This document shows positions 14,800-26,666 of a stretch of 64,000 bases of DNA, piece by piece. The first letter of the stretch is position 1; the number at the start of each line of letters is the position of its first letter. The position numbers and the translations under genes are program-made. Under the pieces are notes generated by a model, which saw only the letters and a list, made by a program, of their open reading frames with translations, ran no database searches and was not told the origin of the DNA. The stretch comes from Geothrix sp. 21YS21S-2 (lineage in GTDB: Bacteria; Acidobacteriota; Holophagae; Holophagales; Holophagaceae): positions 4,033,001 to 4,097,000 of the forward strand of contig NZ_CP132910.1 of assembly GCF_030846775.1 (NCBI RefSeq), in the 5' to 3' direction.

Positions 14800-16304
14800 A
14801 CGGCCTTGCGCCGGGGTAGGCGCGGGTCCGCCTTCTCCTGCTCGAGCACCTTGCGCAGGCGGGGATACTTCAGCGCCATGGGCCACAGGAGGTGCCCGGC
14901 CTGCCGGGAATCCCGGATGGCGATGGCGCAGCCCCGGTAGTCGGCGGCCTCGTAGAGCGCCGCGATGCGAAGGGCGATGGCGCGCTCGTTTTCCGGCTCC
15001 TGCTTGACCAGGTTGTCCAGGAAGGCCAGCGCGCCCCTGGGGTCGGTGTCCAGGGCCCGGGCGGCCTGGTCGAGGGTGGCGTAGGCGCCGGCCTTGGCGG
15101 GGGGGGTGGGTTCGGGCCGGGTCTCGGCCTTCACGGGCGGGGGCGCCGGCTTCGCGGGTTCGGTCCTGGGAGGTTCAGGCTTGGGTTCCTCGGCCGGGGG
15201 CGGGGCCTGGACCACGGGCGGGGGCGCCACGGGCTGCTGCACCACGGGCTGCTGCACCACGGGCTGGACCGCCGCGGGGGCGGGGCGGTGGCGGTGGCGG
15301 CGGAGCCAGAGCCAGCCTCCCCCGGCGGCGAGGGCCGCCATGACCACGGCCGTGCCGAGGTAGAGCCAGGCGCGGGAGGCGGGGGCGTCGGCGTGCGGGG
15401 CGGGCTTCCGGCCCCGTTCGGGCATTTCGAAGAGGCGGGAGCTGCTCACGGTGGCGGCCTTGTCGGACGCGGGGTCCCACCAGGGGTCCCGGGCGGCGCG
15501 CAGGGCCTCGGCCAGGGCCTCGGCGCTGGGGAAGCGCGCGGCGGGGTCCTTGGCCAGGGCCCGGGCCGTCACGCCCTGGATGGCGGGGCTGATGCCGGTG
15601 AGCTGGGCCAGGTCCAGGGGGGCCGGGTCCTCGTTGACGATGCGGTGGAGCACGGTGGCCGTGGACTCGCCGCCGAAGGGGGGGAAGCCCGCCAGGGCCT
15701 CGTAGAGGATCACGCCCACGGCGAAGAGGTCCGCCCTGGCGTCGGGCTTGCCGGACTGGATGTACTCGGGGGCCATGTAGCCGAACGTGCCCAGCAGGGC
15801 GCCGGTGGCGGTGAGGTCGCTCCCCGCCAGGCGCGCGATGCCGAAATCCAGGATCTTGGCGGCGAGGCGCCCGGAGACCCGGGTCACCCGGATGTTGGTG
15901 GGCTTGATGTCCCGGTGCAGCACGCCCCGCTGGTGGGCGAAGGCCAGGCCGTCGCACACCTGGGCCAGGAGCTCGAGCATCTCCCGGTGGGGCAGTTCGC
16001 GCGAGGCCAGCAGCTTGCCCAGGTCGTCGCCGGGGACGTACTCCATGACCATGAAGAGCGTGCCCTGCTCCTCGCCGAACTCGTGGATGGTGACGAGGTT
16101 GGGGTGGTTGAGCCGGCCTGCGGCCTGGGCCTCCCGGAAGAACCGGTCCCGCGCGTCGGGCGAGGTGAGGGCGGCGCGGATGGTCTTGATGGCCACTTCC
16201 CGCCCGAGGAGGCTGTCCCGGGCCAGGAAGACCTCGCCCATGGCCCCCTCGCCCAGGCGTTCCAGGATTTCGAATTTGCCGATCCGGCGGGGGGTGTTCG
16301 TCAT
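14793..16304 (-). CDS. Membrane-bound serine/threonine protein kinase
   Basis: This is an Hanks-type kinase of 503 residues. Residues 10-275 carry the glycine loop GEGAMGEV, Lys40 (VAIK), the catalytic HRDIKPTN (130-137), DFG (153-155) and GYMAPE. A juxtamembrane linker leads to one transmembrane helix (about 315-336), then a Pro/Gln/Val-rich stretch with repeated QPVVQQPVV, and a C-terminal helical, TPR-like region (about 410-500). It is last in the mre-mrd-rodA-ligA gene string, so it may phosphorylate cell-wall or division proteins. The N-terminal kinase is cytoplasmic and the tail lies outside. Confidence 0.93.
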   Translation of the reverse strand: MTNTPRRIGKFEILERLGEGAMGEVFLARDSLLGREVAIKTIRAALTSPDARDRFFREAQAAGRLNHPNLVTIHEFGEEQGTLFMVMEYVPGDDLGKLLASRELPHREMLELLAQVCDGLAFAHQRGVLHRDIKPTNIRVTRVSGRLAAKILDFGIARLAGSDLTATGALLGTFGYMAPEYIQSGKPDARADLFAVGVILYEALAGFPPFGGESTATVLHRIVNEDPAPLDLAQLTGISPAIQGVTARALAKDPAARFPSAEALAEALRAARDPWWDPASDKAATVSSSRLFEMPERGRKPAPHADAPASRAWLYLGTAVVMAALAAGGGWLWLRRHRHRPAPAAVQPVVQQPVVQQPVAPPPVVQAPPPAEEPKPEPPRTEPAKPAPPPVKAETRPEPTPPAKAGAYATLDQAARALDTDPRGALAFLDNLVKQEPENERAIALRIAALYEAADYRGCAIAIRDSRQAGHLLWPMALKYPRLRKVLEQEKADPRLPRRKAVQ

Positions 16305-16313
16305 GGCGCTGCC

Positions 16314-18320
<2,007 letters not shown>

Positions 18321-18325
18321 CTAGG

Positions 18326-19411
18326 CTATTTCACCTGGGCCCGGTGCCGGACCGCCATCACCACGCCCAGCCCCAGGAAATAGCTGAGCGTGCTGCTCCC
18401 CCCGGCGCTGAAGAACGGCAGCACGATGCCCTTGTTGGGCAGCACCCCGATGACCATGCCCACGTTCACCAGGAGGTGCAGGGCGATGATGCCCGCGGCG
18501 CCCACGCAGAAGTAGGTCTCGGAGGCGCTCTTCGCCGCCACGGCGGTGTCGAGGATGCGGCTCAGGACGACGCCGAAAAGGCCCAGGGCCAGCAGGACCC
18601 CCAGGAAGCCGCGCTCCTCGGCCCACACCGAGAAGACGAAATCGGTGGTCTTCACCGGCAGGAAGTTGAGCTGGGTCTGGCTGCCGGAGGTGAAGCCCTG
18701 CCCGGTGAGGCCGCCGGCGCCGATGGCGATGCGGCTCTGGTTGATCTGGTAGCCCTTGCCCTTGAGGTCGGCCCCCGGGTCCAGGAAGGTCAGGACCCGC
18801 TGCTTCTGGTAGGGCTTGAGCACCTTCTGCCAGGCCCCGACGCCGCCCAGGGAGACCAGCAGCACCGTCAGGAGGACCCACTTGGCCCTGACCCCCTTGA
18901 GGACCGGGATCAGCACCAGGATGGGCAGGAAGCTCACGGCCATGCCCAGGTCGGGCTGCTTGAGCACCAGGAGCATGGGGAAGAACACCAGGGCCGAGGT
19001 CCCGGCCAGGTCCCAGGCTGTGAGGTCCTGGGGCTGGCGGGTGCCGAGGCGGTGCGCCACGAAGAGCAGGGTCAGCCACTTCATGAGCTCGCTGGGCTGG
19101 AAGGTGAGGCCGGCCAGCACGATCCACCGCTGGGAGCCGCCGATGCGGTGGCCGGCGACGAGCACCAGGGCCAGGGACAGGATGCCCAGGACGTAGAGCG
19201 CGAACCCGCTGCGGAAGATGCGCTTGGGATTGGCGCCGGCCAGGAAGGCCATGACCCCGAAGCCCATGAGGTTCCAGAGGCTCTGCTTGGCCCAGAGGCC
19301 GGCCTGGCCCGTGCCGCGGCCCGCGGAGTAGACCGTGAGCGTGCCCATGACCACGAGCAGGACCATGGGCCACAGGAGGGCCGTGTCCAGGGCGCGCAGA
19401 CGCTCCTTCAC
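18326..19411 (-). CDS. rodA: Peptidoglycan glycosyltransferase RodA
   Basis: RodA is the SEDS-family polymerase of the elongasome in the inner membrane. The protein has 361 residues and about ten hydrophobic segments. Typical SEDS features are the loop GSQRWIVLAGLTFQPSELMK and the C-terminal GVLPNKGIVLPFFSAGGSS. The start is GTG, overlapping the mrdA stop as GTGA with GAGGAG upstream, so it is coupled to its partner PBP2. Confidence 0.96.
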   Translation of the reverse strand: MKERLRALDTALLWPMVLLVVMGTLTVYSAGRGTGQAGLWAKQSLWNLMGFGVMAFLAGANPKRIFRSGFALYVLGILSLALVLVAGHRIGGSQRWIVLAGLTFQPSELMKWLTLLFVAHRLGTRQPQDLTAWDLAGTSALVFFPMLLVLKQPDLGMAVSFLPILVLIPVLKGVRAKWVLLTVLLVSLGGVGAWQKVLKPYQKQRVLTFLDPGADLKGKGYQINQSRIAIGAGGLTGQGFTSGSQTQLNFLPVKTTDFVFSVWAEERGFLGVLLALGLFGVVLSRILDTAVAAKSASETYFCVGAAGIIALHLLVNVGMVIGVLPNKGIVLPFFSAGGSSTLSYFLGLGVVMAVRHRAQVK

Positions 19412-21279
19412 GGCTCCTCGCCGCCTTCCTGGGCCGGGGGCGGGGCGAACTCGTCCGGGATCTTCGCGCTGGGGGGCGGCAGGGGCTTCTTGAGGCGGTC
19501 GATGAACCAGTACTGCACGAGCTTCTTGGCCACGGGGGCCGCGCTGGAGGCGCCGAAGCCCGCGTTCTCGGCCACCACCACGAAGGCGATCTGGGGGTTC
19601 TCCCGGGGCGCGTAGCCCGCGAAGAGCGCGTTGTCCTTGAGCTTCTTGGCGAGCTTGGCGTAGTGGCTCTTGTCCACGAAGGTGGTGACCTGGCTGGTGC
19701 CGGTCTTGCCCACCATCGTGACGCCCTGCAGGGCTGAGGCCGCGGCGGTGCCCGAGTGGACCACTTCGTAGAGCCCCTCCTCCAGCACGGCCTGAATCTT
19801 AGGGTCCAGGCCGGTGTCCTTGGGCGGGGGCGGAGTGAAGAGCTCCATGGGCCGGTTGTCCTCGGGGCGGATGCCGTAGAGGAGGTGGGGGGTCAGCAGC
19901 TTGCCCCGGGTGGCCAGCATGGCGTAGAACCGCGCCAGGCCGATGGGGGTGAGGCTGTTGGCGCCCTGGCCGATGGCCACGCTGACGGTCTCGCCGGGCC
20001 ACCACTTCTCCTTCTTCACCCGCTTCTTCCACTCCCGGCTGGGCACGCGCGAGGTGGCCTCGTGGGGCAGGTCCACGCCGGTGGGCACGGTGAGGCCGTA
20101 CTTGGCCGCGGTGTTGTAGATGTCGTCGATGTCCAGGCGCATGCCCAGCTCGTAGAAGTAGATGTCGCAGCTGCGGGCGATGGCGGCGATGAGGTTCACG
20201 GTCCCGTGGGTGGCGTCGCAGCGGAAGTCGCGGTTGTAGAAGACCTTGTGCCCGGCGCAGTGGAAGGCCGTCTCGGGGGTGATGATGCCCTTCTCCAGGG
20301 CGGCAAGGGCCACCAGGAGCTTGAAGGTTGAGCCGGGGGCGTAGCGCCCCTGGGTGACCCGGTCCAGCATGGGGCGCTCGGGGTTGTTCCAGTACTTGTC
20401 GACCTGCTCCTGGGTGAGCCGGTTGAGGAAGATGTTGGGGTCGTACGAGGGGCTGGAATACATCGCCAGGATGCCGCCGTCACGCAGGTCCAGCACCACG
20501 CCCGCGCCGTTCTCCGTGCCCAGGGCCTCCTTGAGGGTCTGCTGGAGGCCCGCGTCGATGGTGAGGAAGACGCTGCGGCCGGGCTTGGCTTCGTTCTGGC
20601 CGAACACGGCCACTTCCCGGCCCAGGTAGTCCACCAGGATCTTCCGCTGGCCGTCCACGCCCCGCAGGCGGTCGTTGCGCGAGCTCTCGAACCCGGTGCG
20701 GCCGATGATCTCGCCCAGCTGGTAGCGGTCCGGGTTCTTCTCCAGCTCCGCGGGGGTGACCTCCCCCACGTAGCCCAGGGCGTGGCCGGCCAGGTCCTGG
20801 CCCAGGTACACGCGCCGGGGGGCGACTTCGATGCTGAGGAAGGGGAACCGCGCGCGCAGCACCTCGGCCCGGGCCAGCGCCGAATCGTCCAGGTTGTCCA
20901 GGAGCGTGAGCATGCGGTTGCCCGCGGCCTGCCGGATGGCCTGGATCCGGCGCCGCAGCTGCTCGGGCTCCAGCTGGAGGCTCTGGGCCAGGGCGTCGAT
21001 CTGGGCGGGGTCCGAGGGCAGGTCCTCGTTCTGGATGACCAGGTGCAGGGCCCGGCGGTTGTCCACGATCTTGTTGCCGTTGCGGTCGAAGATGATGCCG
21101 CGGGGGGCCGGGGTGGTGCGGGTCTTCACGGCCTGGGAGAAGGCCAGGCGCTGCATCTCCCGGCGCATGCCCAGCTGCACCCAGCCGTAGGCCAGCACCA
21201 GGCCCAGGATCATGGAAAGGGTGACGGTGCGCATCACGGAGATGCGGCGGTGGATGAGGCTGCGGTTCAGGATCTCCAC
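19408..21279 (-). CDS. mrdA: Penicillin-binding protein 2 (elongation transpeptidase)
   Basis: This class B PBP crosslinks peptidoglycan during rod elongation. The protein has 623 residues. There is one N-terminal membrane anchor (about 17-38), then a pedestal domain and a transpeptidase domain with Ser317-x-x-Lys320 (PGSTFK) and the KTGTS box. The start is GTG with GGAGGTGA seven bases upstream; the mreD stop overlaps that ribosome site. A Pro-rich tail ends the protein. Confidence 0.96.
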   Translation of the reverse strand: MEILNRSLIHRRISVMRTVTLSMILGLVLAYGWVQLGMRREMQRLAFSQAVKTRTTPAPRGIIFDRNGNKIVDNRRALHLVIQNEDLPSDPAQIDALAQSLQLEPEQLRRRIQAIRQAAGNRMLTLLDNLDDSALARAEVLRARFPFLSIEVAPRRVYLGQDLAGHALGYVGEVTPAELEKNPDRYQLGEIIGRTGFESSRNDRLRGVDGQRKILVDYLGREVAVFGQNEAKPGRSVFLTIDAGLQQTLKEALGTENGAGVVLDLRDGGILAMYSSPSYDPNIFLNRLTQEQVDKYWNNPERPMLDRVTQGRYAPGSTFKLLVALAALEKGIITPETAFHCAGHKVFYNRDFRCDATHGTVNLIAAIARSCDIYFYELGMRLDIDDIYNTAAKYGLTVPTGVDLPHEATSRVPSREWKKRVKKEKWWPGETVSVAIGQGANSLTPIGLARFYAMLATRGKLLTPHLLYGIRPEDNRPMELFTPPPPKDTGLDPKIQAVLEEGLYEVVHSGTAAASALQGVTMVGKTGTSQVTTFVDKSHYAKLAKKLKDNALFAGYAPRENPQIAFVVVAENAGFGASSAAPVAKKLVQYWFIDRLKKPLPPPSAKIPDEFAPPPAQEGGEEP

Positions 21280-21282
21280 CGG

Positions 21283-21762
21283 TCACCTCCGGTGGATCGG
21301 GGGATGGAGCCTCAGGGCCAGGGTCGCCCAAAGGGGGATGGCCACGACGGCCCAGATCCAACCGTAGCCCCACGCGTGGGGGCCCGCGGCGAAGCGCACG
21401 AGGAGGTTCGCCAGGAACCAGTGGAGCACGGCCAGGGCCGCGCAGCGGCCCCAGAAGGGGTTGCGCGAATGCGGCGGCCACTGCAGGACGAGCCAGTAGG
21501 CCAGGAGGCACATCAGCAAGTTGGCCAGGGGGGTGCCGCCCAGGTGCGGGTAGAGGCGCTGCGTTCCCTCGAGGACCCACCCGCCCGCGAGGGCCCAGAG
21601 GAGGCCCTGGATGGGGGTGGTGAACCCGGGCGCCAGGCCCAGCACGAGGAACACGTGGAAGACCGTCTGGATGCCGGGCCAGGGCGCGGTGAAGTGGATT
21701 CCGGCCAGGGCGGCCAGGGCGATGGCGTGCCTGCGCAGCATGGGGGCGGCCTGGCCGGTCAT
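21283..21762 (-). CDS. mreD: Rod shape-determining protein MreD
   Basis: This inner-membrane protein of the elongasome has 159 residues and about five hydrophobic segments. It overlaps the mreC stop as ATGA. Identification rests on size, hydropathy and the invariant position between mreC and mrdA more than on sequence, since MreD is poorly conserved. The LPHLGGTPLANLL-like segment (near residue 75) fits. Confidence 0.85.
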   Translation of the reverse strand: MTGQAAPMLRRHAIALAALAGIHFTAPWPGIQTVFHVFLVLGLAPGFTTPIQGLLWALAGGWVLEGTQRLYPHLGGTPLANLLMCLLAYWLVLQWPPHSRNPFWGRCAALAVLHWFLANLLVRFAAGPHAWGYGWIWAVVAIPLWATLALRLHPPIHRR

Positions 21763-22646
21763 TTCGCCCCCTTCGCCTTCCGGCCGGGCTTGGCGGCCTG
21801 GGGCTGGGGCGCGGGCGCCTGGAGCTCCAGCTGCGGGCGCGGGGGCAGGACCAGCACGAGCGAGACCCGGTCCAGGGGGGCCGAAAGGGCCACTTCCACC
21901 TGCAGTTCCGTGTCCCGGGGCCGCACGGAGGTCACGTAGCCCACCAGGAGCCCCCGGGGGAAATTGCGGTCGAGACCCGACGTGTACACGGGCTCACCCA
22001 CCTGGACGACCTCCTGGCTACCAATGTAGCGCAGGGCCGCCTTGCCGGGCCCCAGGCCCTGCAGGACGCCAGTGGCTCGGCTGCGGGCCAGCATGACCCC
22101 CGTGGAGGCGTTGTAGGCGTCCAGGGGCAGGAGGCTGGCCTGGGTGGGGCCCACGTCCCATACGCGGCCCACCACCCCTTCCGGGCAGATCACGCCCTGG
22201 TCGGGCTGGAGCCCGCCGTCCTCCCCCAGGTCCAGGATCATGCCCCCGAAGGGGGCCCGGCGGACGTTGGAGATGATGCGGGCGGTCCGGAAGGTCAGGG
22301 GCAGCAGCTTCTTGAGGCCCAGCAGGCGGGTCGCCTCCTCCGCTTCGGCCAGGCGCGGGGCGGCGGCGTCCCGCGCGGCCTGGAAGGCGGCCACCTGGGC
22401 CCGCAGGCGCTCCACCTCGGCCACGGCCTCGCGGTACGTGGACACCTTCTGCCGGCGGTTGTCCTTCCATATTTCCAGGCGCGCGGACACCGCCCGGGAG
22501 GGTGTGGACACCAGATCCAGCAGATGGCGCCAGCGGTTGGAGGTCCCCCGGCCCAGGAGGATCCAGAGGAGGTGCCCCAGCAGGAGGACCACGATGGCCC
22601 AGCGCCTGCGTCCGGTCGGGTTCCAGCCCCAGGCGCTGCGACGCAT
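21759..22646 (-). CDS. mreC: Rod shape-determining protein MreC
   Basis: MreC is the periplasmic scaffold that activates PBP2/RodA. The protein has 295 residues: a basic N-terminus, one membrane helix (about 15-34), a coiled-coil helix (about 60-110) and a beta-rich domain with QGVICPEGVVGRV and GEPVYTSGLDRNFPRGLLVG. A Lys/Ala/Pro-rich tail ends it. It starts one base after mreB. Confidence 0.94.
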   Translation of the reverse strand: MRRSAWGWNPTGRRRWAIVVLLLGHLLWILLGRGTSNRWRHLLDLVSTPSRAVSARLEIWKDNRRQKVSTYREAVAEVERLRAQVAAFQAARDAAAPRLAEAEEATRLLGLKKLLPLTFRTARIISNVRRAPFGGMILDLGEDGGLQPDQGVICPEGVVGRVWDVGPTQASLLPLDAYNASTGVMLARSRATGVLQGLGPGKAALRYIGSQEVVQVGEPVYTSGLDRNFPRGLLVGYVTSVRPRDTELQVEVALSAPLDRVSLVLVLPPRPQLELQAPAPQPQAAKPGRKAKGAK

Positions 22647-22647
22647 G

Positions 22648-23691
<1,044 letters not shown>

Positions 23692-23729
23692 TGATCACTC
23701 CAACATAATCCCCTAGGTTGCCATGATTT

Positions 23730-24026
23730 TCAGCCTTCCGCCGCCCCCAATAGCTCCCGGACCAGAAGATCGGGGTCCAGGCGCTGGGGAAGTTCCCGGT
23801 GGTAGCCGCGGACCCAGGCCGTGCCCCCCACCCGGATGTAGGGGATGGCCCGCTTGCCGGTTTCCCGCTCAAGCAGTTCGGCGGCCCCGGGCACGGCTTC
23901 GATGTCCACGGTGGTGTGGGCCACCCCGGCCTCCTCCAGCCACCGGTCCAGGCGGCGGCAGTCCGGACACCATGTGGCGGTATATACCTCGAGATTCAAA
24001 TCTTTGAGTAATTCCTTCGGAGACAT
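23730..24026 (-). CDS. Glutaredoxin-like protein
   Basis: This 98-residue thioredoxin-fold protein carries the redox motif CPDC (ATWCPDCRRLDRWLEE), the cis-Pro AIPYI and GTAWVRGYH. It probably reduces disulfides or acts in electron transfer in the cytoplasm. It precedes mreB by 38 bases on the same strand and may share its transcript. Confidence 0.88.
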   Translation of the reverse strand: MSPKELLKDLNLEVYTATWCPDCRRLDRWLEEAGVAHTTVDIEAVPGAAELLERETGKRAIPYIRVGGTAWVRGYHRELPQRLDPDLLVRELLGAAEG

Positions 24027-24094
24027 GGAGCATCCTCGCTAGGCAGGGTATGCCTTCGATGTCATTCTGGGACTGAAATGTTTAGGAGAAAAGC

Positions 24095-24697
24095 ATGGAT
24101 ATGCGCTGCGCGCGATTGATCGGAATGTGCGGCCTGGTGGTCGTGGCCCTGGGCTGCTCCAAGGTCTCCAAGGACACCTCCAAGGTCCTGGCCAACGTCG
24201 GCGGCGAGAAGGTCACCGAGAAGGCCTTTTCCGACGCCGTGCGCACCCTCGTGGGCGACGATGCCAAGGCCAACGAGCTCCTCACCAGCCCCGCGCTGAG
24301 GGAACAGCGGAACCGCTTCCTGGCCGAGTTCGTGGACCAGAAGGTCATGGTCAAGTTCGGCGACAAGCAGGGCCTGGACAAGGATGCCAAGGCCAGGCTC
24401 CTCCTGGAGGCCGCCAGGTCCAACGCCTACGGCCAGGTCCTCATGGAGAAGGCCATCTCCAAGATCGAGCCCACCGAGGCCCAGCTCAAGGCCTTCTACG
24501 ACAAGGTGGCCGCCAGCGCCAAGGCCGCCGGCCAGGACAAGGGCTTCCCCACCTTCGAGCAGGCCAAGCCCCAGCTGCCCAACGCCTGGAAGCGGGAGCA
24601 GCTCAAGGACGCCAGCCAGAACCTCCTGAAGGACGCCAAGGCCCAGGTCCCCACCACCATCGACCCCGCCTGGCGCGCCGCCGAAGGCCCGCAGTAG
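24095..24697 (+). CDS. Lipoprotein with a SurA-type N-terminal chaperone domain
   Basis: The gene gives 200 residues. A signal sequence ends in a lipobox (VVALGCSK). The mature part starts LANVGGEKVTEKAFSDAV, typical of the SurA/PpiC N-terminal helical chaperone domain, and stays helical to the end. The parvulin isomerase domain is missing. It probably holds unfolded outer-membrane proteins or anchors to such a complex. TAGGAG stands before the ATG and a strong terminator follows. Confidence 0.75.
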   Translation: MDMRCARLIGMCGLVVVALGCSKVSKDTSKVLANVGGEKVTEKAFSDAVRTLVGDDAKANELLTSPALREQRNRFLAEFVDQKVMVKFGDKQGLDKDAKARLLLEAARSNAYGQVLMEKAISKIEPTEAQLKAFYDKVAASAKAAGQDKGFPTFEQAKPQLPNAWKREQLKDASQNLLKDAKAQVPTTIDPAWRAAEGPQ

Positions 24698-24726
24698 TCC
24701 GACCAGCTAAAAAATAGATATTTCCG

Positions 24727-24755
24727 AAGGCCCGCCTATGCGGGCCTTTGTTTTT
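24727..24755 (+). terminator. Terminator after the SurA-like lipoprotein gene
   Basis: A 9-bp stem AAGGCCCGC / GCGGGCCTT with a four-base loop is followed by TGTTTTT. It is the end of a one-gene transcript. Confidence 0.85.
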
Positions 24756-24830
24756 CAGGCTATCCTGGGGCATCCAATAACATACCGGACGTTCGGTCTT
24801 AACTTGAGCCCTTTTCCAGGAGTGGTCCCC

Positions 24831-25244
24831 ATGCGTTTCACCCGATTCGCCCTCCCGTGCCTTCTCTCGGTCCTGCCCCTCGCCGGCGGCGAACTCCCGG
24901 TGGAGGCCCAGGCCAAGTTCATCAAGATCCTGGCCATCAGCGCGGGCTCCCCCAGCCGGATCGCCTGCCATGATCCCGCCGTGATGGCGCAGCTCACGAA
25001 GATGGGCTTCACCCACGACCCTGCCGCGAAGGTGGCCTGGGCGGCCAACGAGAACGAGGTGCGCACCCTGAAGGCCGCCGGCCGCCTCATCATCTGCGGG
25101 AAGCTTGAACTACTCATGGCCGGAGGCTCCGCCGCCATCGTGGACGAATCGGGGAAGCCCTCGATCTATCTTTCCATGCTCAACCTCTCCAACACCGGAG
25201 TCACCCTTTCCGACGCCGTGCTGAAGATCGCCAAGCGGCTCTGA
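24831..25244 (+). CDS. Small exported protein, YfiR/DUF4154-like
   Basis: The gene gives 137 residues with a signal peptide (about 1-20, LPCLLSVLPLAGG). The body, KFIKILAISAG, then RLIICGKLELLMAGG, SAAIVDESGKPSIYLSML and ASLSDAVLKIAKRL-like end, follows the pattern of periplasmic YfiR/DUF4154 proteins, which can modulate membrane signalling enzymes. The match is by eye and weak in the first half. AGGAGTGG stands before the chosen ATG; upstream starts lack one. It is convergent with gatD, with three bases between. Confidence 0.6.
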   Translation: MRFTRFALPCLLSVLPLAGGELPVEAQAKFIKILAISAGSPSRIACHDPAVMAQLTKMGFTHDPAAKVAWAANENEVRTLKAAGRLIICGKLELLMAGGSAAIVDESGKPSIYLSMLNLSNTGVTLSDAVLKIAKRL

Positions 25245-25247
25245 TCC

Positions 25248-26666
25248 CTACTTCCAGTGCTGGCCGATGAAGGCCTCCACCTCGGGGAGGCCGCCCTGGA
25301 GGACCAGGTAGCCGTTGTGGGGCTCCCGCGGCGTGATCTCGTGGTTCACGGGGGCCAGCAGCATGCGCCGGATCTCCGCGGGGTCGTCGGTCTGGCCCAG
25401 CACCCAGGCCAGCTTCATGTAGGCGGTCTCCGGAAGCATGTTGTCCATGGGGATGATGCCCAGGTTCAGGAGGTCCCGGCCGGTGTCGTAGACGTACATC
25501 TGGGCGTAGCCCCAGATGGTCTGCACGGTCATGACCACGGTCATGCCCTTCTCGATGGCGCGCCTGACGGCGGGGTAGAGGGGCTTGTTGATGTGGCCCA
25601 GGCCGGTGCCGGCGATGACCATGCCGCGGTAGCCCATGCTGGACAGGCCGTCGATGATGTCGGGGTTGAAGTTGGGGTAGTAGTACTGGATGGTGACCTT
25701 CTCCTCGAAGCTCGGGTTGATGACGGGGACCCGCTTCTTGTCGCGCTTGAGGAAGTCGTCGGTGAGGTAGGTGAAGTACTGCCCGTTCCCGCCGCGCTCC
25801 CGGGCCACGGTGGCCAGGGGGGTGGCGCCGATGGTGCGGAAGGTGCTGCGGTAGCTGGAGTGCATCTTGCGGCAGCGGGTGCCGCGGTGCAGGAGGTCGT
25901 AGTTGTCCGAGGTGGGGCCGAACATGCAGAGCATCACTTCCGCGATGTCGCACTCGGCGGCGGTGCGCACGGCGTTCATGAGGTTGAGCGCGGCGTCCGA
26001 CGAGGGCCGGTCCGAGCTGCGCTGGCTTCCCACCAGGACGATGGGAACGGGGGAGTTCTGGACCATGAAGCTCAGGATGGCGCCGGTGTGGCTCATGGTG
26101 TCGGTGCCGTGGCCGATGACGATGCCGTCGACCCCGCGCGCGATCTCCTCGCCGATGGCCTTGGCCAGGGCGATGTACTGCTCGGGACCCATGTTCTCGC
26201 TGAAGACCCCGAAGAGCTTCTTGGTGTCCATGTTGGCGATGTCGGCCAGCTCGGGCACGGCGCCGTACAGCTCGCCGGGGGTGAAGGCGGGGATCACGGC
26301 GCCGGTGCGGTAGTCCAGGCGGGAGGCGATGGTGCCGCCGGTGCCCAGGAGCGTGACGTTCTTCTTGCGGGAATCCACCGGGAAGGCTTTCTCGGGGATC
26401 CTGTAGACGGCCTTCTTGTACCCCAGTTCCCGGGCGGAGGCGATGCGGGAGGCCACCACGCCCACGTTGTAGCCGTTGACCAGCTTGATGACGATGTGGA
26501 GATCGTCGAAGGTCTCGCTGCGGGGCAGGATCACGCCCTTGAACACCGAGCCCCGGTCGTTGACGACCTCCACTTCGCTCCACACGCCGATGCCGTACTG
26601 TTCGAGGGCGGCGCGGGCGGTGCCGCGGTAGCCCTGGTAGCGGTCGTCCCGTTCGATTTCGCTCAT
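25248..26666 (-). CDS. gatD: Glu-tRNA(Gln) amidotransferase subunit D (archaeal type)
   Basis: GatD is the asparaginase-like subunit that releases ammonia from glutamine for GatE. The protein has 472 residues. An N-terminal extension with a beta barrel (about 25-95, including VFKGVILPR) precedes the asparaginase fold, which carries GTGGTIAS (Thr112) and GHGTDTMSHTG (Thr188, Asp189), then SQRSSDRPSSDAALN. The N-terminal domain and the RSSDRPSSD motif separate it from plain asparaginases. The start overlaps the gatE stop as ATGA, with GGAGG upstream, so the two subunits are made together. Confidence 0.92.
   Translation of the reverse strand: MSEIERDDRYQGYRGTARAALEQYGIGVWSEVEVVNDRGSVFKGVILPRSETFDDLHIVIKLVNGYNVGVVASRIASARELGYKKAVYRIPEKAFPVDSRKKNVTLLGTGGTIASRLDYRTGAVIPAFTPGELYGAVPELADIANMDTKKLFGVFSENMGPEQYIALAKAIGEEIARGVDGIVIGHGTDTMSHTGAILSFMVQNSPVPIVLVGSQRSSDRPSSDAALNLMNAVRTAAECDIAEVMLCMFGPTSDNYDLLHRGTRCRKMHSSYRSTFRTIGATPLATVARERGGNGQYFTYLTDDFLKRDKKRVPVINPSFEEKVTIQYYYPNFNPDIIDGLSSMGYRGMVIAGTGLGHINKPLYPAVRRAIEKGMTVVMTVQTIWGYAQMYVYDTGRDLLNLGIIPMDNMLPETAYMKLAWVLGQTDDPAEIRRMLLAPVNHEITPREPHNGYLVLQGGLPEVEAFIGQHWK

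Noticed and set aside
25248-26666. gatD considered as an ordinary L-asparaginase
   Set aside because: It has the N-terminal barrel domain and overlaps gatE; a separate free asparaginase gene exists at 59885-60871.
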